Below the pieces are notes generated by a model. It saw only the letters and a list, made by a program, of their open reading frames with translations, was not told the DNA's origin and searched no databases. Shown piece by piece: positions 10,823 to 21,380 of a DNA stretch of 64,000 nt. Source of the stretch: Phytophthora sp. 'mugwort' (Eukaryota; Oomycota; Peronosporomycetes; Peronosporales; Peronosporaceae); the NCBI GenBank assembly GCA_033558025.1, contig JAUCEF010000006.1:3720001-3784000 (forward strand). The letters run 5' to 3'. Within the stretch, counting starts at the first letter, position 1. Every line of letters begins with the position of its first letter. Made by a program: the position numbers and the translations under genes.

Positions 10823-11686
10823 TCAAGCACCATGTCCTCTGCCCAAGACGTCTCGACCAAGGTCTCCATCGACAAGTTCAACGGAGACAACTACGCGACG
10901 TGGAACCGCTACATGCGTGGCGTGTTCCTGACCAAGTCGGTGTGGCATGTCGTGAACCGGGAAACGTCTCCATCCTTTACGGACTCCCGGGCCAAGGACG
11001 AGTATGTCAAGTCGAGCAACATCGCTTTTGGACTGATGTTGCTTCACATGGACGCCGACTACCATCATGTGGTCGATGACTGCGAGGAAGCATGGATCGC
11101 GTGGACGCGCTTGAAGACGCTGTACGGTGGATCGCAGAAGGCTGGTCGCATCTACCTCAAGCGCCAGCTCTTCAGCATGGAGATGACGGAAGGCGGCAAT
11201 GTCTTGCACCATTGCAACGAAGTTCTGAACATCAGCGCCAAGCTCAGCAGCATCGGCACCAAGATGGAGGACGAGGACGTGGCGATCTGCTTGCTGCGCA
11301 GTCTCCCCAAGAGCTACGAGAACGTCGTACTGAACTTGGAGATGAGCAATGCAGAGCTGAAGACGCAAGACGTCGTGAAGGTGCTCACGAACGAGCACAT
11401 CAAGCGACAAGGCGAGAAGACGGCGACGGTGAAGACTGAGAACGCGGCCAAGGCGTTCAGTGCCGAGCGAGAATCTCGCCAATGCACGTACTGCGGTAAA
11501 TTGGGGCATGTCATTGACAAGTGCTGGACCAAGCAGAAGGACGAGAACCGAGGGCCAAGACGCGGCGGCAACGGCCGTGAACGCGGGGCCAACAACATCC
11601 AGTGGAGAAACGACAGCGACGGCTACGACAACGACTACGATCGAGTGGCGTTCGCGGTTTCCCTTGGATTGAGCTGGGGAGAATAA
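10817..11686 (+). pseudogene. copia gag, 5' end of copy D, truncated
   Basis: From ATG at 10817 the frame gives a gag start ([18 protein letters not shown]), the UBN2-type capsid region and the CCHC knuckle [14 protein letters not shown] (near 11485). It is about 97 percent like the start of copy A over 11171-11660. At about 11665 homology stops and unrelated DNA adds a few residues and a TAA. A second possible start is the ATG at 10832. The open frame also extends back into the LTR, but that part is not needed for gag. Confidence 0.85.
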
Positions 11687-11689
11687 GGT

Positions 11690-12591
11690 GGCAAAAATAA
11701 CAGGAGACCACCTGTAGCGTGCACCAGCTCCTCGAGTTCCTTGTACATGTGGATCTTAGCGTTGTCTACGATCACGATGGAACTGCTAATATGTTAGTTT
11801 ACCAATAGCAACAACCTAAACAGGCTTGAGAGCAAACTTACCTAGGTAATGGCCAAGGGTTAAGAAGTGGGGCAACATTATTTCGAAATGCGGCGAGGAA
11901 GCGATTCCTGTCGAATGTTCCGTGAGTTGTTTCCCAAGCCAGGAAGCCAGAAACGTCCATCACCGCTAGCATGGAAACGCGATCACCTGCACTAAAACGT
12001 AGTTAGAAAAATTACAGTATGTCAGACGATTCAGAAGTTATCTCTCGCCTCTATCAAACGGCTGGCGAGCGATTGTTGGGTATTTCCTGGTGACCACGCG
12101 AATCGTCGAAGTACATCACGGTCATCCTTGGAAGTTTCATCGAGAAAAAACAATTGGTCCGGACCTCGATATAAAGGAGCAAGTTTGTTGTAGTAGGACT
12201 CGATTTCAGCAGGAACACTTTCGCGAGCCCTCTTGGTTATTGTGGGGGAAACGTTTTGTAAGGTCGGAAACGTAGTTCGCAAAGCCTCTTGAAGCTCTTC
12301 AACGTAGAAACCTGGATGCTCACTCACGTAGCCCCTGAAGAACGCAATGCACTTTGCTGGCCAGCGCGTTTTCCTTGTGATGCGAGCGTTGGGAATCACA
12401 TTTCCTCGCCGGCGGAGCAGTAAGCCCCATCGTGAAATGGAGCGGGTTGACACACCCGTAACCAATGCAACAACAGACGAGTCAATGTCGTTAAAACAAT
12501 CGCTCGCCAGCGCATATCGATGGAAACGGTCATGGTAGTTCTAGAAGACTGTTGTGTTAACTTGGGTTTGTCTCTTTTCGCTCCAGTCATT
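11690..12591 (-). pseudogene. Tc1/mariner (IS630-type) transposase relic
   Basis: Read on the minus strand: a helix-turn-helix block (SIDMRWRAIVL, one-base frameshift, then GVSTRSISRWGLLLRRRG), a linker, then the DDE domain. Two catalytic positions are visible: LDETSKDDRDVLRRF (near 12130) and IVIVDNAKIHMYKE (near 11760). Between them lies MLAVMDVSGFLAWETTHGTF. The sequence is split by a good 56-bp intron (11786-11841, GTAAGT...TTAG, branch-like CTAAC) and probably another near 12000-12040. The end after the second Asp is missing, cut at the junction with copia gag. Confidence 0.75.
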
Positions 12592-12599
12592 CCGCGATA

Positions 12600-13090
12600 G
12601 CAAGCATAACCCAACTATAACTCAAACTTATAACCTAGCATTATCCTAACTCAATAATAATTCGAAGTCCACTGGTTCTACATTCCAACGAGTTATCTAA
12701 TACGGGTTGCTTATTCAGCGAATACACGTAGATTTAGCCAAAATTTGTGAACAGCACAATAAGCATACAATTATCAGGTTGTTTGGGAATCGCCCAAACC
12801 CATACGGAGAGGTTTCGCCTAAGTCCGATTACGTACTTAGATGTGAAAATTGTTAGCTCAAGTGCTTTTGGACTTTCGGTCGATTGCAGTCTATTTGGGC
12901 GCGTCGATTCAACCAATCGATCGCGGCAACTTCGACTAGAAGGAACTACTTTTTGACTCTAAATCAATCCTATTATGATGACGAATCGGCAGCAACGCAT
13001 AAATGGATAGATCCCCGTTCAGATCAGGAGCGACTGGTGTATAAGCTTAAGCCCATTAAAAACGAGCGTAACCTTTATCGGACTAAAAGA
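12600..13090. other. AT-rich spacer, nothing recognised
   Basis: No coherent frame, RNA gene or repeat seen between the transposase relic and RPS11. Confidence 0.5.
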
Positions 13091-13098
13091 CCGTGCAC

Positions 13099-13563
13099 TT
13101 AGAACTGGCGAAACTGCTTGCGCACGTTAATAGGCTTGGTCTCCGAGGCTGGCTCGACCTCCAGCACGTTGAAGCGCACCGTCTTGGCAAGTGGGCGGCA
13201 CTGACCGATGGTGACAACATCACCCTCCTTCACGCGGAAGGCAGGCGACATGTGAGCGGCCACGTTCTTGTGACGCTTCTCGAAACGTTTGTACTTCTTA
13301 ACAAAGTGCAGGTAGTCACGACGCACGATGATCGTGCGTTTCATCTTGGTCGAGAGGACGACGCCCTTGAGGATACGGCCACGGATCGAGATGTTGCCGG
13401 TGAACGGGCACTTCTTGTCCACGTACTGGCCCTCAATGGCGCTCTTGGGGGTCTTGAAGCCCAGGCCCACCTCCTTGTAGAAGCGGGGGCCCTTCTTCTT
13501 GCCGGCAAACTTCTTGCTGGCAAGGAAGACACCCTGCTGCTTCTGGTAGGCCTTCTCAGTCTG
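13099..13563 (-). CDS. RPS11: 40S ribosomal protein S11 (uS17)
   Basis: Component of the small ribosomal subunit that binds 18S rRNA. The frame matches eukaryotic S11 along its length: [64 protein letters not shown] and the uS17 signature [20 protein letters not shown], ending RKQFRQF. No ATG begins the frame. A splice acceptor (GAGTACAG) lies exactly at Gln-Thr, so a tiny first exon for about five residues lies upstream. One candidate is 14063-14080 (ATG...GACCAG then GTACCT), but it is weak. The conserved part is 154 codons, close to the family's length. Confidence 0.93.
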   Translation of the reverse strand, partial: QTEKAYQKQQGVFLASKKFAGKKKGPRFYKEVGLGFKTPKSAIEGQYVDKKCPFTGNISIRGRILKGVVLSTKMKRTIIVRRDYLHFVKKYKRFEKRHKNVAAHMSPAFRVKEGDVVTIGQCRPLAKTVRFNVLEVEPASETKPINVRKQFRQF

Positions 13564-13599
13564 TACTCGAACGTCAACAGGCAAAACAACAGTGAGTAT

Positions 13600-14670
13600 T
13601 CCCCCCTTTTGTCTAGCAATAGAGAGACGAGGAACACAAGGAGGTAAAGAAATCCGAATGCCAGTGCAGGGAAGCAGCCGACAGCGTCTGTGTCGACCAA
13701 AGAGAAGTCCAAAAGGGTCCTGCCGATGATGAATCGGTTGAAACGTGTTCGTTCGTTCCGGGTCTCGCAGTCAGCAATAAATTATTACTCTTGTGACTCG
13801 ACCAATCACTCGGGAAAGAGAGTGATTGGGTGTGTGGATTACAGCCTTGGTGGGCCATCACCCCGACCAACTAGCTAGCCAGCGCCTTCAGTGCCTTAAG
13901 CCCTTGGGCTCCTTCATCCATCAGACGCCACCAAACTCCGCACAGCGAGACTCGCTCTCGTCCCCTTCCAGATACGTCCCGTCGATACAATCAACGCCGT
14001 CCGCTTACCGCCTTTTGTCTGGAATCATCGCTGTGTTCCCTATAAAGGGGCGCCTAAGGTACCTGGTCAACGTGTTCCATGGTGTCGTCGAGGGGATTCG
14101 CTAATGGCTAGGGACGGACTGTTAGCGGGAGGGATCATGGGGCGATTGGCTGTCGGTGGGTTACTTCACAGCCCCACTGAAGTAATTATAATGCTCCTCG
14201 CAAACATTATAATAATATAATCTTATTTTGGGAGGTAAGTGTCTTAACCCCCGGGGCGGGCTGTCAGGTACTTCGAAGTAGCAGAGAATTGTGTATTTGT
14301 GAGGCCGGATGCCAGTGTCAACCGTGAGCATCTTAAACGAGTCAAACTAAAGCTCTTAGCCCTCCGACTGCATCATTGTTGATGCTTGATTCCGCTTACA
14401 AGCTCAAAACTTTGTTCAGATCGGCATTAATTTTTCGGTGAACTCGAATGACAGACTTATGCCGATATGATTTTCTCTACCAGGTAATTTTCTGCCTTGT
14501 CATATTATGAGTGAAGCCACATGGTCCGATAACATTGTGAATCCCTAGTACGTCCCTAAAAAAATACCAAGACTTCTCTTGCAATAGTCCAGCAGCTCGA
14601 CCATCACATTCTTCGGCTAACGGTAGAGCCCTCGAGAGACCACTACAAAATAGAGCGCCGCAGGGACTGC
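13600..14670. other. Spacer with AT-rich, possibly LTR-like tract
   Basis: No gene supported. It must hold the first exon and promoter of RPS11. A CTATAAAGG box lies near 14039 and an AT-rich run (ATTATAATAATATAATC) near 14203. These could belong to an old solo LTR, but no repeat partner is in the window. Confidence 0.35.
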
Positions 14671-14672
14671 AT

Positions 14673-15117
14673 TTAGAAGACTCGTTCGTTTATAAACTCG
14701 TCTTTCTTCTTAGGCTGGTAGCGCGCCACCTCGTCATCATTGCGACCGAAACCCTGCAGACGCAGTGACGAGTTCTGATACGCCAGCATGGCGCCACCCA
14801 GTGTACCAATGATGCCCGTAAACCACATCCCAGGACGTGCCAAACTGCGATCCAATTGTCGAGCTGGTGATAGAAAAGTAGCAGGAACCAATAGTCAATT
14901 CCCTACCCCAAACACATACCAGCCTCTAGGTTTACGCACCGACAATGTACCCGAGTGGAAAGGAGGCGACACCTAGGGCCGCGCTCTGGAGGAGGTCCGC
15001 CTGACTCACGTTGTCGCGCACCTGCTGGGGTGTCGGCTTCTTGTAGATAACCGGGAAGCGCGGCACATGTGGGTCGTGTAGCACCGGCCGTTCGCGCTTC
15101 ACCTCCCTGCCGTCCAT
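14673..15117 (-). CDS. Complex I 20.9/21-kDa-type accessory subunit
   Basis: Probable small membrane subunit of mitochondrial NADH:ubiquinone oxidoreductase. Two exons: 15117-14940 and 14863-14673, joined across a 76-nt intron (GTGCGT...CACCAG), giving 122 residues. The N-terminal half has FPVIYKKPTPQQVRDN, like the YPVIDxxP motif of the family, followed by a hydrophobic stretch (AALGVASFPLGYIV). The second half has IIGTLGGAMLAYQNSSLRL and GFGRNDDEVARYQPKK, which match the YQNSxxRLxGFxxNDxEV block of the plant and fungal 20.9-kDa subunits. The family assignment is from memory of these motifs. Confidence 0.8.
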
Positions 15118-15313
15118 TATAGCAAGAATAACACGATGTCCGCAACTTATATAGGGGAAGGGCCTAACTATCCCGCCATATGATTCGCTGCTGCCAACAT
15201 AGAATAATTGCGATTGGTCGAAAAGGTCCTGCATCATCATAATCAGACGCGAAGACGCAGAGAATCCAGGAGCTCCGACGCCATTATCGCCCCGTAGACG
15301 CCTCTAGCAGCCC

Positions 15314-17418
15314 ATGGACGAAGCGTACGCCGTCAAGCAGACGCAGTTCCTGGGGAAACCGTTAAGCTATGTTTGCCAGAATGCCAATGGACCGTGCCCG
15401 CTGCTGGCCATCGCCAATGTGCTACTGCTGCGCGGGCAACTGACGCTCGAGGGCGTCGTGGAGGCTCCGGGCTTTGTGAGCGCCCACGACCTCATGAAAC
15501 TCGTGCACCGCCGCCTGATCGACACGAATCCACCGGTGCGTAGAGATATTTCATTATCTGAAGATGTCGAGAATGACGGTGGTGGTTTGTGTCGCGTGGG
15601 TCGACAGCTGAGCAACGCAAGCGAGTTGCAGCGCCTGACACAGGAGAAGACGCTGCAGGATGTGGCGGGGCTGCTTCCCAGTATGCTGGTGGGGCTGGAC
15701 GTCAACGTGCGCTTCCACAAGTGAGCTACAGACTTTGAGAAGAGGCTTCAAGAGGAGAAAATGTTAATTTAATGTTGTGGTTGGATTGTTTCAGCATTAC
15801 GGATTTTGAGTACACGGTGGCGTGTGCGGTATTCGACATGCTGGATATTGCGCTGGTGCATGGCTGGCTGCTGGATGAACAGGATGACACGACGGTGCGC
15901 AGTAGATTTGTGGTGGAAAGACGCTGAGTTGTTTCATTTGCTAACTTGTCGTGGCGATTACAGATGAAAGTGGTGGGGAATAAGTCGTACAACGAATTAA
16001 TTGAGCGCCTGGTGGACTACCGTGGTGTGTTGATGACGGAGGAATCCGACGAGAAGGCAGCGTCAGAGACGGAGAAGCATGCAGACACGGAGCCGTCATC
16101 GGATACGGCTCCTGGTCAGGATGGAGACAAAGAGGAGATCAAGCCTGTAGAAGCATCACTCCCTATGCCGCTAGCTACACGGACAGCAGGGTTTCAGAAC
16201 TTGTCGATTGATGTCAACAGCGCACCTGTTTCCTCAAACACAATGAGGTCCCCCAACTCCACGACGTCGACAACGTCTCCGAAGAAAAGTCCTTCGCAGC
16301 AAACAGTGCAGACCATGATGAAGGAGCGTCACATCAGCGACGCTGATGCGCTAGACACTGCCACCACTTTGCTGGAGGAAGGGCCGGTGCTCGAAGAATT
16401 CTTCAACTCGACAGCTAGCCAACTCACATACTACGGGCTCGTGAAGCTGCACGAAGGCCTTCGAGAGCGCCAGCTGTGCATCTTTTTCCGCAACAACCAC
16501 TTCTCCACCCTCTTCAAGGTACGCACGTTGAGTTTTCGTCGCCTAGATTGTTGAGTTGTCTAAGCGCCATGGATGTGGATTTACGTGGTCTAGTTTGAAG
16601 GGGCCTTGTATCTATTGGTCACCGACGCAGGATACCTCGATGAGCCTACTGTCGTGTGGGAGCTGCTGAACGAAATTGACGGCGACACGGAGTATCTTGA
16701 CGCGCAGTTTCGACCTGTGACATCATCGGAACAGCAGGAGAGTATCCTCACGCAACAACAGCAGCAGAGGGAGCAAGAGCAAAATGAGAAACAGGAGTTG
16801 GAGAAAGCTAGGGCCCTAAGCCTTACCGGCCGTGCTCCTCTGGTAAGTGGTGGTGCACAGGTGACCGGTAGTGGTGATACTAGGGCCGCTGAGCACACAA
16901 TTCCCAGTGACGGGTTGTTCGGGGAATCTACTGAAGAAGACCTTGATCCTGACTATCTGTTAGCACTAAAATTCCAACGGGAAGAAGAAGAGCGAGCACG
17001 TGGGAACAAGCGTGTGTCGCCTGGTACCTCTTCTCGCCCTCTGCAGCCTATCGAAGCCGACCGTGTTGTCTGCAACACTATGGAACAAGCTCAATTGGAG
17101 CATGGCAATGAAGAAGTAAACAAGGTTGATGAACGCAAAAGGATGCGAAACGAGAGCAGCGGCGAATATGATGATCGCAGTCGCGAAACTAATGAGAATG
17201 AGTTCATTCCGGTCACTGCTGATGGGCAAATGATGATCTCGAAGGAGGAGCTGGCAGCGCAGCGACAAGCAGAACGCTACTATCAGGAGCAAAAGCGGCA
17301 GGTCGACGCGCAGACGCGTCAGTACCAACAGGATCAAGAGCGACTGCGCCACCAGCAACAGCAGCAGCAATTCCGTAGTGGACAGCGGCGGGAAGGCAGT
17401 GATTGCACCATATCGTAA
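15314..17418 (+). CDS. MINDY-family deubiquitinase (FAM63-like)
   Basis: Cysteine protease that trims Lys48-linked ubiquitin chains. Four exons: 15314-15720, 15795-15894, 15964-16518 and 16594-17418; 628 residues. The catalytic block QNANGPCPLLAIANVLLLRG has Gln22 and Cys28. LLPSMLVGLDVNVRF and the split TDFEYTVACAVFDMLDIALVHGW are family signatures. The catalytic His is in FFRNNHFST (about 348). After the catalytic domain a motif near DPDYLLALKFQREEEE resembles the ubiquitin-binding MIU of MINDY-1/2. The tail is Gln/Glu-rich and probably coiled coil. The last four residues, CTIS, fit a CaaX prenylation box. It converges with the kinase gene, 189 bp apart at the stops. Confidence 0.92.
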
Positions 17419-17607
17419 AACAACTAGGGTCTTTTCTAATGGACGGGAAGTGGACGTCGCGAGCACTACCGTTAACACCAACACCCGCCGACACATTCAG
17501 GACGCAAACAAACAAGTACAATTATCACAGCATGCCGCTCAAGAATTATAGATAAATAGTTATTCCTTTTGCCATCATACAATTCTCTTCGCTCTTGCCG
17601 TCTACGG

Positions 17608-19233
17608 TCAGATCCTGATCCTAATCGAGTCAGCTTCTAACTCTGCCTCCAACTCGACCTCAGGCTTATCGTCTTCGCAAGTGCTCTGTTGCTTGTCGTG
17701 GTCGCTGGCACGTGCCTGATCAAAGCTGGACTCAATGCTCTCGCTCATGTCCTTGCTGGTGCTCGCACGGCTCGAGGAAGTTGGCGACGCGGTCATCTTA
17801 TCAGTAGAAATCATCGATGAACGGGCATTGCCAGCACCTGGGGTAAGAGGGCGCACATAGTCAAAGCCAGCAAAGTCTCGTTCAAAACAGCTCGCAATCT
17901 CCTCCGGCGCGTAAATCGTGTGAGGCTGCTCGGTGAAGTGCGGATCAAAGTTAGCCACGAGGTTCTCACCGGGAGGACCTGGCACAAGTGGCGGCTTTAG
18001 TTGGCGCTTCAGAACCTGGTCCCAGTCAACCCCACTGAAAAACTCGTGAGCCTTAATGTCTGCAATCCCTCCACGATAACCGAGACGGTCTTCCTGGCGC
18101 TTTTCAAGCAGTGGCACCAACAAACTCTTGAGCTCGGGCGACATGTTGTTCGGGTAGCGAACGGGTTGGTACAAGATCCGCTGATGGGTGCTCTTTTGGC
18201 TCGATTGAGGAAGGTAGAATGGCGGATACCCAGCGCGCAGTTCAAAGAGAATGCAACCAAACTGCCATAAATCAACAGGAAGGCCATGACCACCAGGGTA
18301 ACGACCTACCATCTCGGGCGGCAAGTACGTGTCGGTACCACACATTGTCTTGGTGCGTCCAGCTCGCGACTCCAACCGCTTAGCGAGACCCATATCGGCT
18401 AGCTTAATGTGGCCCTCACTATCGAGTAACACATTCTCAGGTTTGATATCGCGGTGCAAGATGCACATGTTGTGCATGTGCTCGAGCGCTAGCAACAACT
18501 CCGCAGCATAGAACCGAACGGCGTCTTCACGAAAGCTGCCTCCGCTGTTTTGCATATGCAAGAAGAGATCACCACCCTGCATGAACTTGGACATGAGGAA
18601 GACGGAACGGCCTCGTGCCAGCGCATAATCCAATCCCATCACAAACGGGTGGTCTCCGACCCATTCCATAACGGCTCGTTCAGCAAACACTACCTTCGCT
18701 TTCACCTGACCGAGCTTCATCTCTTTGATGGCATATAACTGACGGTCTGCTGCGTACAACGCCAGGATCACACGTCCATAATGGCCACGACCCAGCAACT
18801 TGAGTGTTGTGAACTCGTTCAACGATGGCAAGCGATGTTGCACTGCTGCAGCTTGGGCTGCAAACTTCGCTCGATCCTTCTCGGTATCTGCAGCAAAGTA
18901 GATGGCTCCCTTGCCCGTCTCGGGCGTGATACAGAACACGTAGCCAGCGGAGTCGTCGTCGATGAGCTTGATCTTGCAGTTCTGGAGATTCAGATACTTG
19001 AGTGTGTGCTGCTGCCAGAAGCCTGGCACTCCTGCATCTTCCGGCTTGGTAGCTCGGTAGTACACGAGGAATGTCGACTTGATCATGGCGCAATACTTGT
19101 GCGAGCTCCATACAGGCAGCAACTGTCGCCGTTTGCGAAACAAGTTGATGAACGTGGACGGCAGCGAGTTGAGAAACCGCTTCGACTCTTCGCTCAGCAC
19201 CGAGTCCTTGCGCTGGAAGAGCAGCACCATGAT
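17608..19233 (-). CDS. PH domain - AGC-type protein kinase
   Basis: Serine/threonine kinase with a PH-like region (about residues 38-130) before the kinase domain. Kinase motifs: glycine loop GRGHYGRV (147-154), Lys169 in YAIKEMK, catalytic HRDIKPEN (259-266), activation segment TKTMCGTDTYLPPEM and a C-terminal hydrophobic motif FERDFAGFDYV, typical of AGC kinases. The metal-binding DFG is DMG here (279-281). A Ser-rich and acidic tail ends the protein at 541 residues. The start is the first ATG, 19233; the same frame is open upstream to 19362 but without ATG. The DMG change is tolerated in some kinases, so activity is likely but not certain. Confidence 0.88.
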   Translation of the reverse strand: MMVLLFQRKDSVLSEESKRFLNSLPSTFINLFRKRRQLLPVWSSHKYCAMIKSTFLVYYRATKPEDAGVPGFWQQHTLKYLNLQNCKIKLIDDDSAGYVFCITPETGKGAIYFAADTEKDRAKFAAQAAAVQHRLPSLNEFTTLKLLGRGHYGRVILALYAADRQLYAIKEMKLGQVKAKVVFAERAVMEWVGDHPFVMGLDYALARGRSVFLMSKFMQGGDLFLHMQNSGGSFREDAVRFYAAELLLALEHMHNMCILHRDIKPENVLLDSEGHIKLADMGLAKRLESRAGRTKTMCGTDTYLPPEMVGRYPGGHGLPVDLWQFGCILFELRAGYPPFYLPQSSQKSTHQRILYQPVRYPNNMSPELKSLLVPLLEKRQEDRLGYRGGIADIKAHEFFSGVDWDQVLKRQLKPPLVPGPPGENLVANFDPHFTEQPHTIYAPEEIASCFERDFAGFDYVRPLTPGAGNARSSMISTDKMTASPTSSSRASTSKDMSESIESSFDQARASDHDKQQSTCEDDKPEVELEAELEADSIRIRI

Positions 19234-19239
19234 AGCTTG

Positions 19240-19840
19240 AGTTGCGTCGGAGCTTTCCACTTTGTTTTCGATCAAAACCCGCAGAGATATCTCGCAAGTA
19301 ATAGCGAAATGAAGCTTGGCCAGAATGAAGAAACCCGATGAACCGATGGGGTCAGGCACCAATTACCAAGTGACTAGTGACAGAGATAGACACGAGTCTT
19401 GTCCCGAGATGTGAAGGAGAAGGCTCAATTGCTAGCCGGCCACTATAAATACGAGGAGTGGATGCTGCGCTACGCTGAAAAAGAACATGGGACGAGGGGA
19501 AGCAATGGCACAACGACAGCGCAAACGGCTAGCATAACGTCGTCTAAACCATTGGAGAACGCACAACTTCAACGCTAAGCCGTTTCTCGAGTGACCTTGA
19601 GAGCTCCAACCATTTTGGCGACCAGAACTTGAGGGAATTGAACAAGTATCCGATACCCGCTGCAGTTAAATAAAAAAATCCGGCTGATCATGACAACGAA
19701 CAGGTTAGTCAAAATAAAAAGTGCTGGGACATCGCCGACGTCGCATCTTAACGGGGACTAAAAAACAAGAAATCTTGGCCGAAGGTGGACAAAATGTTAG
19801 TCAGATTACGTTTTGAGATTGACTTCGGGTTCGCCAGCGC
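19240..19840. other. Spacer; possible orphan terminal exon on + strand
   Basis: Between 19395 and 19577 the plus strand has a short open stretch (RDVKEKAQLLAGHYKYEEWM...) ending in TAA, with protein-like composition but no ATG upstream and no partner exon seen. Otherwise nothing recognised; the kinase promoter must lie here. Confidence 0.25.
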
Positions 19841-19846
19841 GAACCT

Positions 19847-21226
19847 TTACTTGTCTTCCTTCTTCTCCTCATCCCCATCTTTCTTCTCGTCCTTCTTCGC
19901 CATCTGCGCCATGGCAGCCTGGATCTTCGGATCGTTCGGGTCCACACCGGGCAGACCTGAGAGCAGTGAGTTGACGAACTTGGGGTCCATGAACGGCAAG
20001 TTCGAGGCCGGGGCTGGGGCCGGCGGGGGTGGCGATGTGGCAGCTGAAGCAGCAGCCGCAGCCGTGGCCACTGGAGTATGTGTGGGTTGCTTCGGCTCCG
20101 CCCGTGCTAGCGCAGCTTCCGTGATTGATGTAGTAGGCTCCGGGGCGGGGGCTGCCATAGGAGCATCGGTCGGTGCAGCAGCGGCCTCCGCTTCAGCCGC
20201 GCGCTTCTGAGCAGCTTCCTGCCGCGCACGCTCCTCTTCCATCGACACACGAAGAGCCTGAAAAGTAGCAGTTTAAACGACATTAGCGCTTTCCGTGCAT
20301 GCAAGAGCAACAGTAGCAATGCAGCTTCAGTTATACCAAGGCCAGCTCGGGGTCCATGCTCGGGTCCACGCCGCCGTACTCAGCAAAGGCGTCGTTGCCA
20401 CCACCGCCACTGCTTCCAGCAGCGGCAGCAGCAGCAGCAGCACCGTCGTCTCCATGCAACACAGGCGAGGACACCAGCACGTCCGAGGGCAGCACGCCAG
20501 CGGGCACCGTCACCAAGTGACTGTTGTTGTTGCTGCTGGCCGCGTCCACGAAAGCCTGCAGTTTGGCAGCGTTGGCGTCCAACTCGCCCATACTCACTAC
20601 GTCCACCGCGATCTGCAGAGTAAGATCAGCAATAGTTAAAGAATACCTGCTTGACGGTGCAGCTCTCGTAAGGCGTAAATACTGTACGTTGTTCTTCTTG
20701 AGCAGCTTGCCGATCTTGGTTAGCTGCTTCTCATCCTCATCAATGGGCGAGCCGATAAATACCACAACGCGCTGGCCGCCGGTCTTGTTGCGTCGGTGCT
20801 TGAGCGCCAGCTGCGCCACTTGGATAGCGTTGGCCAGCTTCATGGTGCCGCCGATTTGGATGCGGTGGATGGCGCTCAGTAGCGTGCCCATGTTGTCCGT
20901 GGGAGAGGCCAGCACCTGAATGCTCTTACCTGCCATAGCCAGCACGCCCACGGTGCTCTCTGGGTTGGCCTGAGTCTTAGTTCCGCACAGTAGGTTGGCG
21001 GCGTCGTGCTGAGCCTCTAGACGTGAGGGAATGTAGTCGCCGTTGCGCATCCACTCCGAGTTGTCCAAGCTGTAGGGGAAAAGTGGCGTAACAATGGCAA
21101 TAGCGGGAGGTTAGACATGGAACTAGCAAAGTCAGGAAACTAAGACGGAGGGGAACACGAAGCAAGAATTAACATGCACGAAAGAGGTCGGCGTACGCAC
21201 CATATCATCGTCGATTCGAGCGGCAT
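19847..21226 (-). CDS. RPN10: 26S proteasome subunit RPN10 (PSMD4/S5a)
   Basis: Ubiquitin receptor of the 19S regulatory particle. Four exons: 21226-21201, 21069-20688, 20612-20337 and 20257-19847; 364 residues. The N-terminus MPLESTMI-C-LDNSEWMRNGDY matches the VWA domain of the family (LESTMxCxDNSExMRNGD). VALKHR-type ALKHRRN and VVFIGSPIDEDEKQL follow. The ubiquitin-interacting motif DPELALALRVSMEEE lies at about 223-238 and is split by the third intron. The tail is Ala/Pro-rich with a conserved block DPKFVNSLLSGLPGVDPNDP and ends in Lys/Glu. The 26-nt first exon is supported by the splice sites (GTGCGT / CTACAG) and by the matching residues. Confidence 0.96.
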
Positions 21227-21256
21227 CTTGACCTTTTTTGGGGCGTGTTGCGCTCT

Positions 21257-21263
21257 GAAGTGA
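21257..21263 (-). promoter_or_regulatory. Oomycete initiator-like element for RPN10
   Basis: Minus-strand TCACTTC, 31 bp upstream of the RPN10 ATG, fits the YCAYTYY initiator of oomycete genes. A short motif, so only suggestive. Confidence 0.35.
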
Positions 21264-21380
21264 AGAAGATCGTGGTCTAAGGTGAAGAGTGACATCTCGC
21301 CATGTTACTTCGTGAAGTATAACAATTACATGGAAGTGACGCTTAAGTACTACTCAGGAGCTACTGCTATTTTGACAAGC

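Noticed and set aside
13341..13712. Hydrophobic 123-codon frame upstream of RPS11
   Set aside because: Starts without ATG and overlaps the RPS11 exon in another frame; the hydrophobic part is the intron region.
18781..19341. 186-codon plus-strand frame
   Set aside because: Shadow of the AGC kinase coding strand.
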